Source of the DNA: Hyphomonadaceae bacterium
Lineage (GTDB): Bacteria; Pseudomonadota; Alphaproteobacteria; Caulobacterales; Aquidulcibacteraceae
Direction: 5' to 3'
Assembly (NCBI GenBank): GCA_022841905.1
Contig: JALHQO010000015.1
Span: 1 to 51,861 of the forward strand
DNA length: 51,861 nt
Shown: piece by piece, positions 32,937-43,160 of the stretch
Layout of the letters: each line of letters starts with the position of its first letter
Numbering within the stretch: position 1 is the first letter of the stretch
The notes under the pieces: generated by a model
Database searches by the model: none
What the model was told of the DNA's origin: nothing
The model's input: the letters and a program-made list of their open reading frames with translations, nothing else
Translations under genes and position numbers: made by a program

Positions 32937-33695
32937 TCAGCGCGCGAGCCAACCCCCATCGACGGGAATGATGGCGCCGTGCACGTAATCGGAGGCCGCG
33001 CTGGCCAAAAACACGGCTGCGCCGCCGAGGTCGGACGGGTCGCCCCAGCGGCCGGCGGGGATGCGGTCGAGGATTTGCGCGTTGCGCTTCTCGTCGGCGC
33101 GCAGCGCTTCGGTGTTGTCGGTGGTCATGTAGCCGGGTGCGATGGCATTGACGTTGACGCCTTTGCCGGCCCACTCGCACGCGAGCAGACGCGTGATGCC
33201 GGCCAGCCCGCTCTTGCTCGCCGTATAAGAGGGCACGCGGATGCCGCCTTGAAAGGAGAGCATCGAGGCGACGTTGATGATCTTGCCGCGCCCTTGCGCG
33301 ATCATGTGACGGCCGGCGGCCTGCGCCAGGAAGAAAGCGGACTTCAGGTTGGTGTCGATCACCGCGTCCCAGTCGTCTTCGCTGAAATCGACTGAATCGT
33401 TGCGACGGATGACTCCGGCATTGTTGACGAGAATGTCGATCTTTCCGAATTCGCCGACGGTGCGCGCGACGATGCCGGCGATCGGTGCGGTGGAGGAGAG
33501 GTCCGCTTCAATCGAAATGAACTTGCGGCCAAGCGCTTTCACCTGTGCGCCGGTTTCATCCGCGGCGCGGCGGCTGGTCGAGACAATGTCAGCGCCCGCT
33601 TGCGCCAGCGCCACGGCGATGGCTCGGCCGAGGCCGACATTGCCGCCGGTGACGATGGCGCTTTTGCCTTCGAGGCTGAACGGACCCGCGCTCAT
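32937..33695 (-). CDS. kduD: 2-dehydro-3-deoxy-D-gluconate 5-dehydrogenase (KduD/DhuD-like SDR)
   Basis: 252 residues, classical short-chain dehydrogenase. The cofactor motif is TGGNVGLGRAIA, with NNAGVIRR, and the catalytic set is Ser in NVASMLSFQGG and the YxxxK of SYTASKSGL. The overall match is to KduD, which reduces 2,5-diketo-3-deoxygluconate (DKII) to 2-keto-3-deoxygluconate. The start at 33695 is chosen because its A is the last base of the preceding gene's TAA stop (TAATG), which shows coupling; an in-frame ATG 4 codons upstream would lie inside that gene. It acts between the RpiB-type isomerase and KdgK. Confidence 0.9.
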   Translation of the reverse strand: MSAGPFSLEGKSAIVTGGNVGLGRAIAVALAQAGADIVSTSRRAADETGAQVKALGRKFISIEADLSSTAPIAGIVARTVGEFGKIDILVNNAGVIRRNDSVDFSEDDWDAVIDTNLKSAFFLAQAAGRHMIAQGRGKIINVASMLSFQGGIRVPSYTASKSGLAGITRLLACEWAGKGVNVNAIAPGYMTTDNTEALRADEKRNAQILDRIPAGRWGDPSDLGGAAVFLASAASDYVHGAIIPVDGGWLAR

Positions 33696-34336
33696 TACGA
33701 CGCGCACACGCGGCTGACGTAGTCGGCGATGGCGGTGTCTTGGGCGTTGGCGAAGAACAGCTCCTCGAAACGCTCACCTGCGACGGCCGCCTTCAACAAA
33801 TCCTGATCGACCGCCTTCAGCACCGTCAGCATGTCATGGCACGATGCGGCCTTCAGCTCTTTCAAGATGCCGCGGTTCTTCGCCATGATCGCGGCGCGCT
33901 CTTTCGGATAGCCGAGGCCCCGTTCGCCGTCGAAAAGCTTGCGATAGCAATCCTGCAGGTTGAGCTCGGCAGCCCAGCCGAAGCCCTTGGCGTAGGGCAT
34001 GGCGATGGCGTTGCCGTCATTGATCTGACCGAAAAGGAACGCGTCCGTCGGGTCGGCGATGAGGCCGCAGAACACGCCAGGCATGGCGTTGCACGCCAGC
34101 ATCGAGCCCATGCCGGTGCCGCAACCGGTGACGATGAAATCCGCAGCTTTGGAATTGAGCAGGATGCCAGCGAGTAAGCCGTTCATCACGTAGGTGAGCG
34201 ATGCCTTATCTTCGGCCCCGTACATGCCGTAGTGGTGCACCTGGTGGCCGAGCGGCACGGCGACTGAGGTCAGCGCGTCATGAACGATGCTGCTCTTGGC
34301 GGCCTGGCTGTTCTCGATGATGAGCGCGATTTTCAT
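33695..34336 (-). CDS. RpiB/LacA-type sugar isomerase, probable uronate (DKI) isomerase
   Basis: 213 residues of the RpiB/LacAB fold. The N-terminal MKIALIIENSQAAKSSIVHD and the active-site TGCGTGMGSMLACN with the catalytic cysteine are clear. It is longer than RpiB (about 150) because of a C-terminal helical extension from about residue 150. It is the first gene of the operon with kduD, kdgK and eda. In streptococci an RpiB-fold enzyme named DhuI isomerises 4-deoxy-5-hexosulose uronate before DhuD/KduD; this gene is placed to do the same and replaces the cupin-type KduI, which is absent. GGAG precedes the ATG. Function is inferred from operon and fold. Confidence 0.8.
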   Translation of the reverse strand: MKIALIIENSQAAKSSIVHDALTSVAVPLGHQVHHYGMYGAEDKASLTYVMNGLLAGILLNSKAADFIVTGCGTGMGSMLACNAMPGVFCGLIADPTDAFLFGQINDGNAIAMPYAKGFGWAAELNLQDCYRKLFDGERGLGYPKERAAIMAKNRGILKELKAASCHDMLTVLKAVDQDLLKAAVAGERFEELFFANAQDTAIADYVSRVCAS

Positions 34337-34364
34337 AGGGGTCGCTCCTATTTGTCTCTGGTTG

Positions 34365-34380
34365 TGGTAACCGGTGTCAA
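34365..34380 (-). promoter_or_regulatory. Candidate LacI-family operator overlapping the -35 box
   Basis: On the minus strand this reads TTGACACCGGTTACCA, an imperfect palindrome around a central ACCGGT, the usual LacI-family form. TTGACA also is a perfect -35 box for the uronate operon; a -10 is not clear. A bound LacI repressor here would block RNA polymerase. The LacI gene lies directly upstream. Confidence 0.6.
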
Positions 34381-34405
34381 TGGGCGTTTCAAGGCGGTTC
34401 GCCAG

Positions 34406-35476
34406 CTAGCGGGGGGCCGGCCCGGTGGAATCGCGAACGACCAGAACCGGGGAGGTGTTGGGGGCGGCTTCGCGGGGGTGATCCTCGTCCTCCTCGTCGC
34501 TGAAGCCGATCAGCTTTTCCGCCGCCATGCGGCCGATCTCGCGCGTTGGCGTCCGCACCGTGGTCAGCGGCGGCCACACGCTCGAGGCGATCTGGAAGTC
34601 GTCGAAGCCGACGACCGAAACATCCTCTGGGCACTTCAAACCGGCGCGCCGGATCGCGTGCAGCACGCCGGCCGCCATTTCGTCGTTGGCGGCGAAGATG
34701 GCGGTGGGTTGAGGCGTGAGCTTCAGTAGCTCAGCGCCGCACGAGACGCCGGTGTCGAACGTGTAGGCGCCCTGCATTACGTAGCCGTCGGCCAGCTTAA
34801 GCTTCCGGTCTTTCAGCTCTTCCTCGAAGCCGCCTCGCCGTTCGTGCGATGAGCGGAAGCTGGGTGGGCCGGAGATGAAGCCGATCTCGGTGTGGCCAAG
34901 CTCGGCCAAATGCCGCGCAGCGGCGCGGCCGCCGAGCCGGTCGTTGGAAACGATGATGTGCTCCGGCTCATCGACCGGCACCGAGGCGATGCGGATGTAA
35001 GCGCAGCCGATTTCATCGAGGATCACCTTCACGCGATCGTCTTCAGAGACAGATGGCGTCAGCACGACGCCGGAGAGTTTTTGGCGTTCGATGAAACGGC
35101 GGAAGTCGGCGAGAAAGGTCGGATTGCCGCGATTGCAGGGATGCACGACCAACTCGTAGCCAGAGCCGCGCATGGCATCGAGCATGCCGAGCTGCATGTT
35201 GACCACATATTGCGGGTTCGGGTTGTCATAGACCAAGCCGATCAGAAACGAGCGCCGAAACGCCAGGCCGCGCGCCTGCGGATCGGGCGAAAAACCGATC
35301 TCGGCGATGATGGCGTTGATTTTCTCGCGGGTGTCGCCCTTCACGAACGGCGACTGGTTGATCACGCGCGATACGGTCTTTTTGGACACGCCGGCCAAAC
35401 GCGCCACATCGTTGATTGTGGGCTTCTTCTCGGCCCCGAGGCCGCGCCGGGCGGGCTTTGCGTCGTCGTCGCTCAT
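34406..35476 (-). CDS. LacI family transcriptional regulator
   Basis: 356 residues. The DNA-binding helix-turn-helix and hinge are at about 18-70 (TINDVARLAGVSKKTVSRVI and RGLAFRRSFLIGLVYDN), followed by a periplasmic-binding-protein-like ligand domain (HIIVSNDRLGGRAAARHLAE, PTAIFAANDEMAAGVLHAIR, VGFDDFQIASSVWPPLTTV). A hydrophilic tail ends the protein. The start at 35476 (MSDDDAKPARR) is chosen since the 33 residues upstream look non-coding; no ribosome binding site is obvious, so the transcript may be leaderless. It lies upstream of the uronate operon and divergent from zwf, and probably senses a uronate or KDG-type intermediate. Confidence 0.9.
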   Translation of the reverse strand: MSDDDAKPARRGLGAEKKPTINDVARLAGVSKKTVSRVINQSPFVKGDTREKINAIIAEIGFSPDPQARGLAFRRSFLIGLVYDNPNPQYVVNMQLGMLDAMRGSGYELVVHPCNRGNPTFLADFRRFIERQKLSGVVLTPSVSEDDRVKVILDEIGCAYIRIASVPVDEPEHIIVSNDRLGGRAAARHLAELGHTEIGFISGPPSFRSSHERRGGFEEELKDRKLKLADGYVMQGAYTFDTGVSCGAELLKLTPQPTAIFAANDEMAAGVLHAIRRAGLKCPEDVSVVGFDDFQIASSVWPPLTTVRTPTREIGRMAAEKLIGFSDEEDEDHPREAAPNTSPVLVVRDSTGPAPR

Positions 35477-35561
35477 GTGCCCGGACCATAGGCGCCGCTC
35501 CCGCGCAATGGCAACGCAAATGTCGCGGGACATTATCGGTGCGACAAATGCTTGCGCCCCT

Positions 35562-35590
35562 GTTTGCACCCGCACGCAAACTCTAGTTTG
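35562..35590 (+). promoter_or_regulatory. Overlapping GTTTG/CAAAC inverted repeats before zwf
   Basis: GTTTGC (35562-35567) and GCAAAC (35576-35581) form one inverted repeat. CAAAC (35577-35581) and GTTTG (35586-35590) form a second, sharing the middle half-site. They end 8 bases before the zwf start and overlap a possible promoter (TTGCAC at 35564, TTGTAT at 35588, 18 apart). A regulator site is inferred; no protein can be named. Confidence 0.45.
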
Positions 35591-35598
35591 TATGGGGC

Positions 35599-37068
35599 AT
35601 GGCCGAGTTCATTCCTGTCCCCCCGTTCGATCTGGTTGTCTTCGGCGCCACTGGCGATCTGTCCCTCCGCAAGCTGTTCCCATCGCTGTTGCACCGGTTC
35701 CTGGACGGTCAGATTCCGCCCCAATCGCGCATCATCGGCGTCGCGCGCTCGGACCTCGATAGCGAGAGCTTCCGCAGAATGGTCCATGAGGGCCATCTCA
35801 AATTCGATCCGAAGTCGAAGATCGATGAAGCGAAGTGCGATGAGTTTTTGAAGCACGTCGAATACGTGCGCGTCGATGCGACGTCACCAGCGACGGAGTG
35901 GGGCGGACTGACGGACGCGCTCGCCAACGGCAATGGCAATATCCGCATCTTCTATCTCTCAACTGCGCCCAGCCTGTTCGTCACCATCGCGCAGCGTCTG
36001 GCCGAAGCGGGTGTCGCGACGCCGACATCGCGGATCGTTTTAGAAAAGCCGATCGGTCGAGATCTCGCCTCGTCGCGTGAAATCAATGACGGCGTTGGCC
36101 GCGTGTTCGATGAACACCGCACCTTCCGCATCGATCACTATCTCGGCAAGGAGACGGTGCAAAATCTGCTCGTGTTGCGGTTTGCCAACATGCTGATCGA
36201 GCCGATCTGGTCGCGCGCCACGATCGATCACGTGCAGATCACTGTGGCGGAGCAGATCGGCGTTGAAGGCCGGGGCGAGTATTACGATAAGTCCGGTGCG
36301 CTCCGCGACATGGTGCAAAACCACATTCTGCAACTGCTTTGCCTGGTCGCACTCGAATCGCCGAACACGATGGATGCGGATGCGATCCGCACGGAGAAAC
36401 TGAAAGTGCTCTCCGCGTTGCGCCGCATCGATGCGAAGACGGTGGCTGCGAAAACTGTGCGCGGGCAATACAAATCCGGCTTGATCGATGGAAAGCCTGT
36501 GCCGTCCTACGTCGAAGAACTGGGCAAGCCGTCGAAGACGGAGACGTTCGTCGCCATCAAGACCGAGGTTGATAATTGGCGTTGGGCGGGCGTGCCGTTT
36601 TATCTGCGTACTGGCAAGCGCATGGGCGCGCGGCGCTCAGAGATCGTGGTGCAGTTCAAGGATACGCCGGTGCCGATCTTTGGCGCAAACACTGGTGCGC
36701 CCAACAAGTTGGTGCTGCGCTTGCAGCCGGACGAAGGCGTGCGCTTGTGGCTCAATATGAAGGAGCCGGGGCCGGGCGGTTTGCGCGTGAAAACCGCGCC
36801 GCTCGATCTTTCGTTCGCGGAGGAGTTTGGCGGCGTGCGCTATCCGGATGCGTATGAACGGCTGCTGATGGATGTCGTGCGCGGCAACCTCTCACTCTTC
36901 ATGCGCCGCGACGAGGTCGATGCGGCCTGGGATTGGGCCGATGATCTGTTGGCGGCATGGGAGCAGACGGGGCAAGCGCCGAAGCTCTATGCCGCCGGCG
37001 AGAATGGGCCGGATCAGTCAACGCTGCTTCTCGCCAATGAGGGCAGATCCTGGTGGGATCCTGAGTGA
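35599..37068 (+). CDS. zwf: Glucose-6-phosphate 1-dehydrogenase
   Basis: 489 residues, the usual length. The NADP-binding motif [16 protein letters not shown] opens the protein, and the active site is [21 protein letters not shown] with the catalytic histidine downstream. [21 protein letters not shown] and YLRTGKRM are strongly conserved. It oxidises glucose-6-phosphate to 6-phosphogluconolactone, the entry to the Entner-Doudoroff pathway. No Shine-Dalgarno is visible ahead of the ATG, so a leaderless mRNA is possible. Its stop overlaps the edd start (TGATG). No pgl gene lies between or beside them. Confidence 0.97.
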   Translation: MAEFIPVPPFDLVVFGATGDLSLRKLFPSLLHRFLDGQIPPQSRIIGVARSDLDSESFRRMVHEGHLKFDPKSKIDEAKCDEFLKHVEYVRVDATSPATEWGGLTDALANGNGNIRIFYLSTAPSLFVTIAQRLAEAGVATPTSRIVLEKPIGRDLASSREINDGVGRVFDEHRTFRIDHYLGKETVQNLLVLRFANMLIEPIWSRATIDHVQITVAEQIGVEGRGEYYDKSGALRDMVQNHILQLLCLVALESPNTMDADAIRTEKLKVLSALRRIDAKTVAAKTVRGQYKSGLIDGKPVPSYVEELGKPSKTETFVAIKTEVDNWRWAGVPFYLRTGKRMGARRSEIVVQFKDTPVPIFGANTGAPNKLVLRLQPDEGVRLWLNMKEPGPGGLRVKTAPLDLSFAEEFGGVRYPDAYERLLMDVVRGNLSLFMRRDEVDAAWDWADDLLAAWEQTGQAPKLYAAGENGPDQSTLLLANEGRSWWDPE

Positions 37069-38897
37069 TGGCGACGCTGAACCCCACGATCGAAGCTGTC
37101 ACCGAACGTATTCGCGCGCGCAGCGCCAAGCGCCGTCAGCGCTATCTCGATCTGATCGCCGCTTACGACCCCGCCAAACCGGCGCGCGTCAGAATTGCTG
37201 AAGCGAACCGCGCGCACGGTGCGGCGGGCTGCGCGGTGCATGATAAGATCGATCTGCTCGGCGGCAAGTGGCCGGCGATCGGCATTGTCACCGCTTACAA
37301 CGACATGCTCTCGGCGCACGCGCCGTACGAGCACTATCCTGAGATCATTCGCAAAGCGGCGCGCGAAGCGGGCGCCATCGCGCAGGTGGCGGGTGGCGTG
37401 CCCGCGATGTGTGATGGCGTCACGCAGGGTTTCGAGGGCATGGAGCTGTCGCTGTTCTCGCGCGACGTGATCGCGCTGAGCACCGCCGTCTCACTTTCGC
37501 ATGCGACGTTCGATTCCGCGTTGCTCTTGGGTATTTGCGATAAGATCGTGCCCGGCTTGCTGATCGGCGCGCTACGCTTTCCGTGGCTGCCGGCGATCTT
37601 CGTGCCCGGCGGGCCGATGCCGTCGGGCTTGCCGAACAAGGAGAAGGCGGCGCGGCGTCAGCTCTTCGCCGAGGGCAAGATCGGTCGCGAGGAACTGCTG
37701 CAAGCGGAAGCCGAGAGCTATCACTCGCCCGGCACATGTACCTTCTACGGCACCGCCAACTCCAATCAGATGATGATGGAGCTGATGGGGCTCCACATTC
37801 CCAACGCCGCCTTCGTCAATCCAGGCACGCCGCTGCGGACGGCGCTAACGATCGCTGCAACCACGCGCGCTGCCGAGATCACAGGACTCGGCGACGATTA
37901 TCGTCCGATTGGCCGCATTATCGACGAGCGGGCCATCGTCAACGCCGTCGTCGGCCTGATGGCGACGGGTGGATCGACCAACCACTTCATCCATTTGCCC
38001 GCGATCGCACGCGCCGCTGGGATCGAGTTGTTGTGGGACGATTTCGGCGACATCGCGCGCGTGACGCCACTGTTGGCAAAAGTCTATCCAAACGGCGCCG
38101 CGGATGTGAACCAGTTTCGCGACGCTGGCGGCATGGCGTTCGTCACGCGCGAGCTGCTTGGCGAGGGCCTGCTGCATGGCGATATCGAAACGGTGTCACG
38201 CGAAGGCCTCGCCGCGCATACGCGTGATCCTGAACTTGGAGGCGATGGGCTGATTTGGCGCGATGCGCCGCGTGAGCCGCGCAATGCCGATATCGTGCGT
38301 CCGGCGTCGCAGCCCTTTAGCGCGACGGGTGGTCTCGTCGTCATGCAAGGCGGGCTCGGCCGCGGTTGCGCCAAGACGTCGGCTATCGCGGATGGATGCT
38401 TGAGCGTTGAAGCGGCGGCGGCGGTGTACGAGTCGCAGGCCGAGGTGCAGGCCGCATTTAAGCGCGGCGACCTTGATCGCGATTGCGTCATCGTCGTGCG
38501 CGGGCAGGGGCCGCGCGCCAACGGCATGCCGGAACTGCATAAGCTGATGCCGCTCCTGGGCGCGTTGCAAGACCGCGGCTTCAAAGTTGCGCTGGTGACG
38601 GATGGGCGTATGTCGGGCGCCAGCGGAAAAGTTCTGGCGGCGATCCACGTCACGCCGGAAGCGGCCGAAGGCGGGCCACTAGCGAAAGTGCGCGACGGCG
38701 ATGTGATCCGGGTCGATGGCGTCAATGGCGCGCTCGATATCGTGGCGCCAGCGGATTGGCGCGATCGTGCGTCGGCGCAGCTTGATCTGGCCGCCAATGC
38801 GCGTGGCATGGGCCGCGAATTGTTTTCGCTGTTTCGGCTCAATGCCTGCTCAGCCGAGCATGGCGGCACGGCGTTTCCGGACTACGACCCGGTCTAG
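37068..38897 (+). CDS. edd: Phosphogluconate dehydratase
   Basis: 609 residues, IlvD/Edd family with an iron-sulfur cluster. Conserved parts are [20 protein letters not shown], the cysteine regions [27 protein letters not shown] and [12 protein letters not shown], and [16 protein letters not shown]. It dehydrates 6-phosphogluconate to KDPG, which Eda cleaves. The ATG at 37068 overlaps the zwf stop by one base; a GTG immediately before it is in frame but not needed. The 3' end overlaps the convergent glycosyltransferase gene by 4 bases. Edd is told from IlvD by the length and by its coupling to zwf. Confidence 0.96.
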   Translation: MATLNPTIEAVTERIRARSAKRRQRYLDLIAAYDPAKPARVRIAEANRAHGAAGCAVHDKIDLLGGKWPAIGIVTAYNDMLSAHAPYEHYPEIIRKAAREAGAIAQVAGGVPAMCDGVTQGFEGMELSLFSRDVIALSTAVSLSHATFDSALLLGICDKIVPGLLIGALRFPWLPAIFVPGGPMPSGLPNKEKAARRQLFAEGKIGREELLQAEAESYHSPGTCTFYGTANSNQMMMELMGLHIPNAAFVNPGTPLRTALTIAATTRAAEITGLGDDYRPIGRIIDERAIVNAVVGLMATGGSTNHFIHLPAIARAAGIELLWDDFGDIARVTPLLAKVYPNGAADVNQFRDAGGMAFVTRELLGEGLLHGDIETVSREGLAAHTRDPELGGDGLIWRDAPREPRNADIVRPASQPFSATGGLVVMQGGLGRGCAKTSAIADGCLSVEAAAAVYESQAEVQAAFKRGDLDRDCVIVVRGQGPRANGMPELHKLMPLLGALQDRGFKVALVTDGRMSGASGKVLAAIHVTPEAAEGGPLAKVRDGDVIRVDGVNGALDIVAPADWRDRASAQLDLAANARGMGRELFSLFRLNACSAEHGGTAFPDYDPV

Positions 38898-40444
38898 TCG
38901 TCGTCACGTTCGCGCAGGCGGAGCTCGAACGCTTCGTCGCGCGGCGCCGGCGCGAAGCCTTCGGCGACGGAGAGTTCCAGTTCGCGCGTGCGCCCCCCGC
39001 CGAGCGGTACGCTCACATGCTCGACGGTGCGGAACACCGTGAAGTCGCCCGCGACATACGGAATGAATTCTGGCCGCGAGTGGACGACGAGCACGCGTCC
39101 GCCTTCGGCGGCGCGCATCGGATCGGAGGCTTCGGCTGAATTGTGCGCTTCGCCGTGCAGCACCCACATGCGCACCGGCGGCAGCGGCTCGCCCGCACGG
39201 CGCTCCTCGCGCCAGTAATAAGCAAGCTCGTAATACGCCGCGCGGTCGTCGACCAGCACGGCAGTGAATGGCGGTTCGCCGGCTTGTGGGAGCGCGCGCG
39301 CGGCGATCAAGTCGGCCGTCTGTTCCCAGGCCTGCGCAGTGCGGATGCCTTTGAAGCGGTTGGCGACATCGGGCATCGAAGTGAGGATGTAAACGAACGC
39401 CAGCGCGAGCGCGACGTTCACTAGAAGTGACGCCCACAACGCGCGCGCGCCTTTCGATGCGGCGAACATCGAGCCGGTAAACCAGAGCAAAGCTGCGGGA
39501 TAAGCCACGGCCACCCAGTTCACGTTGGCGCGCGAAACGAATGCGATCACGCTCACGAACAGGAAGGGCGGCAGGATGTAGCTGATCAGAAACTTGTCCT
39601 GATCGGTGAGCCCCGAACTGCGCCGCCAAGCGCCCCAGGCGATCGCAATCAGCACGACGAACATTACCGGTCCGAGCACGCCGGCTTGGCCGGTCACGAA
39701 CTCGAACAGCTCGTCCAGATTGAAGAGATCGGCGGCGTCGAAGCGGGCGTTCGAGGCGGTGTGGCGCGCGGTGGCGAAGCCGTGTTGGAAATTCCAAATG
39801 ATATTCGGCAGCGCCACTAAGAACGCCAGCACGCCCGCGATAATCCCGCGTCCGCCTTTCAGCGCTTCACGCACCGGCGGCATCCAGTACGCCGCCATCG
39901 CCGTGCACAGCACGAAGTAAAGCATGGCGTACTTCGCCAGCACGCCGACGCCGACCGCGACCCCGAGCACCACCGCCCAGGTCCAGGCGCGTGTCGTCAT
40001 CAGCCGCCACATCGCCAGCAGCGCCAGCGCCCAGGCTGGCAATAGGAGCGCGTCGGTGGAGATGAGGCTGGAGGAGAAGACGATGCCGGGCAGCGTCAGA
40101 TAGGCGATCCCGGCCCAAAAGCCCGCCCATGCGCCGTACATGAGCCTGCCAAGCACGAAGAGCGTAGCGGCTGCCAAAGTGTGCGCGAGCGGCGAGCCCA
40201 GTCGCACCGCCCATTCCGCGTCGCCGAACAGCGCCGTGGTCGCAGCGATCGTCCATGCGATCAGCGGCGGCTTGGAGAAGTAGCCCCAGTCGAACGTGCG
40301 CGACCACGCCCAGTATTGCGCTTCGTCGAAATAGAGCCCGAGCGGATTGATCTGCAGCATGTAGACGCGCAGCGCCGTTATCGCGATCAGCACGGCCAAG
40401 AAGGCGAGCGTCGCGCGGTCGAAAGCGGCTCGTAGAGAAGGCAT
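38894..40444 (-). CDS. GT39/ArnT-like membrane glycosyltransferase
   Basis: 516 residues with about 10-11 hydrophobic helices in the first 380 residues. The first periplasmic loop has [31 protein letters not shown], in which the FDEAxYW acidic pair and the YFSKPPL motif are hallmarks of the ArnT/PMT (GT39, GT83) families that use polyprenyl-phosphate sugars at the inner membrane. A soluble C-terminal domain of about 130 residues follows. The acceptor is unknown; lipid A, another envelope glycolipid or a protein are options. No other glycan genes are nearby, so context does not help. Confidence 0.85.
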   Translation of the reverse strand: MPSLRAAFDRATLAFLAVLIAITALRVYMLQINPLGLYFDEAQYWAWSRTFDWGYFSKPPLIAWTIAATTALFGDAEWAVRLGSPLAHTLAAATLFVLGRLMYGAWAGFWAGIAYLTLPGIVFSSSLISTDALLLPAWALALLAMWRLMTTRAWTWAVVLGVAVGVGVLAKYAMLYFVLCTAMAAYWMPPVREALKGGRGIIAGVLAFLVALPNIIWNFQHGFATARHTASNARFDAADLFNLDELFEFVTGQAGVLGPVMFVVLIAIAWGAWRRSSGLTDQDKFLISYILPPFLFVSVIAFVSRANVNWVAVAYPAALLWFTGSMFAASKGARALWASLLVNVALALAFVYILTSMPDVANRFKGIRTAQAWEQTADLIAARALPQAGEPPFTAVLVDDRAAYYELAYYWREERRAGEPLPPVRMWVLHGEAHNSAEASDPMRAAEGGRVLVVHSRPEFIPYVAGDFTVFRTVEHVSVPLGGGRTRELELSVAEGFAPAPRDEAFELRLRERDDD

Positions 40445-40570
40445 CGGCGTCCTGGATTTCCCCTGGCGGATCTTAGCGGAAGGCGCCCGTCCGCGCCAGA
40501 ATGAACACTGCGGTTGCGTGGGGCCAAATCGCGCCTATCTGGCGTCATTCGCATGCGCTAAGGAGCCGCG

Positions 40571-41556
40571 ATGACGACGATTCCCGCGGAATGGCGTCCG
40601 CATAAGGCGATCTGGACGGCTTGGCCGTCCGCCGCCGATTTGTGGGGCGAGGATTTGGAGCCTGCGCGCGCCGAAGTGGCGGCGATGATCCGCGCGCTGT
40701 CCGATGGCGGCGATGGCGACAAGATGCGCGTGCTGGCGCATGGGCGCGAAGCTGAAGCGACGGCGAAGCTGGCGCTGGGGCAGAGCGCTGAGGTCATCCC
40801 TGGTGCGTTCGGCGACATCTGGTTTCGCGACACCGGCCCGATCTTCACCGCCGATGGCGCAGCGCTCGGTTTTCAGTTCAACGGCTGGGGCGGCAAGTAT
40901 CAGCTGCCGCACGACGATGAGGTCAGCGCGCGCGTGGCTCTGCTGGCGAAGGCCGCCTACAAACGCCACGACTTCATCCTCGAAGGCGGCGCCATCGAGA
41001 TGGACGGTGAAGGCTCCTTGTTGACGACGCGCCAATGCTTGCTCAATCGCAACCGCAATCCGCACTGGACGGAAGAGGGCGCGGAAGTCGCGCTCAAGAA
41101 GGCGCTGGGCGTTGAGAAAATTCTCTGGCTCGAAGAAGGCCTGATGAACGATCATACCGATGGCCACATCGACAATCTGGCGCGCTTCGTCGCGCCGGGC
41201 GTGGTGGCGTGCCAAGCGCCAGTGGACCGCTCCGATCCGAACCACGACGTGCTCGAGGAGATAGCGCTCGAACTCTCCGCCATGCGCGATGCGCAGGGGC
41301 GCAAGCTTGAAGTCGTGCGCATCCCATCGCCCGGCATCATCGAAGATGAGGATGGCGACGCTGTGCCCGCGAGCCACATGAACTTCATCATCGGCAACAG
41401 CACAGTGGTCGTACCGATCTATTCCGGCACTGGCGATGACGCCGTGAATGCGCTCGCGCCGCTCTTTCCGGGCCGCAAAGTGATCGGACTTTCGTCGCAC
41501 GCCATCCTCACCGGCGGCGGTTCGTTCCACTGCATCACGCAACAGGAGCCGGCGTA

Positions 41557-41557
<1 letters not shown>
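40571..41557 (+). CDS. aguA: Agmatine deiminase
   Basis: 328 residues of the agmatine/peptidylarginine deiminase family. The opening PAEWRPHKAIWTAWPSAADLW, the substrate acid region FGDIWFRDTGPIFT, GWGGKY, ILEGGAIEMDGEG, and the catalytic cysteine 321 in GGGSFHCITQQEP are all present. The histidine of the catalytic set is in NDHTDGHIDNLARFV. It converts agmatine to N-carbamoylputrescine and ammonia. TAAGGAG precedes the ATG. Its stop overlaps the start of the amidase gene (TAATG), so the two steps are coupled. It is somewhat shorter than plant and Pseudomonas AguA (about 365-380). Confidence 0.93.
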
Positions 41558-42393
<836 letters not shown>

Positions 42394-42409
42394 CGCGTCG
42401 GCCGTAGTG

Positions 42410-42436
42410 GCGAGCGGTCCGCTCGCTGATTTTTTC
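42410..42436 (+). terminator. Rho-independent terminator after aguB
   Basis: GCGAGC (42410-42415) pairs with GCTCGC (42421-42426) around a 5-base loop, followed by TGATTTTTTC. It lies 16 bases after the amidase stop. Confidence 0.8.
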
Positions 42437-42487
42437 ATTGATCCGCGGTCGCGCCGCCCCGATAACGGCCCAGGGGAGTTCTGACAT

Positions 42488-43147
42488 ATGGCCCGGACCA
42501 TTCGCATTGACTTTGTGGCTGACGTCGCTTGTCCATGGTGCGTCGTCGGCATTCATTCGCTGCTTTCGACGCTGGCGGCGCTTCGCGACGAGGTAAACCC
42601 AGAACTCTACTTGCAGCCGTTCGAGCTCAACCCGGAACTCGGTCCGCAAGGCGAAAATGTCGTCGATCATGCGGTGAAAAAGTACGGAACGACTCGAGAG
42701 GAGGCTGAAGCGGGCATTAAGCGAGCTAATGACCAAGCGGCCTTATACGGCTTTGCGCTAAATCAGAGTTCACGGTCGCGCGTTTGGAATACGCGCGACG
42801 CTCATCGCTTGCTGTTCTGGACTGGGCTCGACGGCAATCAGATGCCACTCTTCCACGCACTCTACCGCGCGAACTTTACCGAGCAGCGCTCTGTCAGCGA
42901 CCACGCTGTGCTGCTCGACCTAGTGGGGCGCGTCGGCTTGGATGTCGAACGCGCTCGGGCTATCCTTGGATCGGACGAGTATGCAAACGATGTCGATTCC
43001 AAGGAGCAGAGCGCTCTCCAAAACGGAATAATCCGAGTGCCAACGGTGGTGTTTGATCAACGCTGGACCGTTCAGGGCGCGCAGACGCCACAGATTTACG
43101 CCCAAGCGATGCGCGATATCATAAGCAGTGAACCATTGACGCAATAA
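42488..43147 (+). CDS. DsbA-family / FrnE-like thioredoxin-fold protein
   Basis: 219 residues without signal peptide, so cytoplasmic. The active-site CPWC is at 15-18 (DVACPWCVVGIHSL) and the cis-proline loop is RVPTVVFDQRW. The layout matches FrnE/2-hydroxychromene-2-carboxylate isomerase-like DsbA proteins, which act as disulfide oxidoreductases or isomerases in stress or aromatic metabolism. It is preceded by GGGGAGTT and the aguB terminator, so it has its own transcript. Codon use is less GC-biased than its neighbours (TTA, CTA, CGA, GGA and many T-ending codons), which may point to later arrival. Confidence 0.87.
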   Translation: MARTIRIDFVADVACPWCVVGIHSLLSTLAALRDEVNPELYLQPFELNPELGPQGENVVDHAVKKYGTTREEAEAGIKRANDQAALYGFALNQSSRSRVWNTRDAHRLLFWTGLDGNQMPLFHALYRANFTEQRSVSDHAVLLDLVGRVGLDVERARAILGSDEYANDVDSKEQSALQNGIIRVPTVVFDQRWTVQGAQTPQIYAQAMRDIISSEPLTQ

Positions 43148-43160
43148 GCCCGATCGACCG

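Noticed and set aside
33695..34336. Ribose-5-phosphate isomerase B
   Set aside because: Too long (213 against about 150 residues) and locked into an operon with kduD, kdgK and eda, so a uronate isomerase is the better reading.
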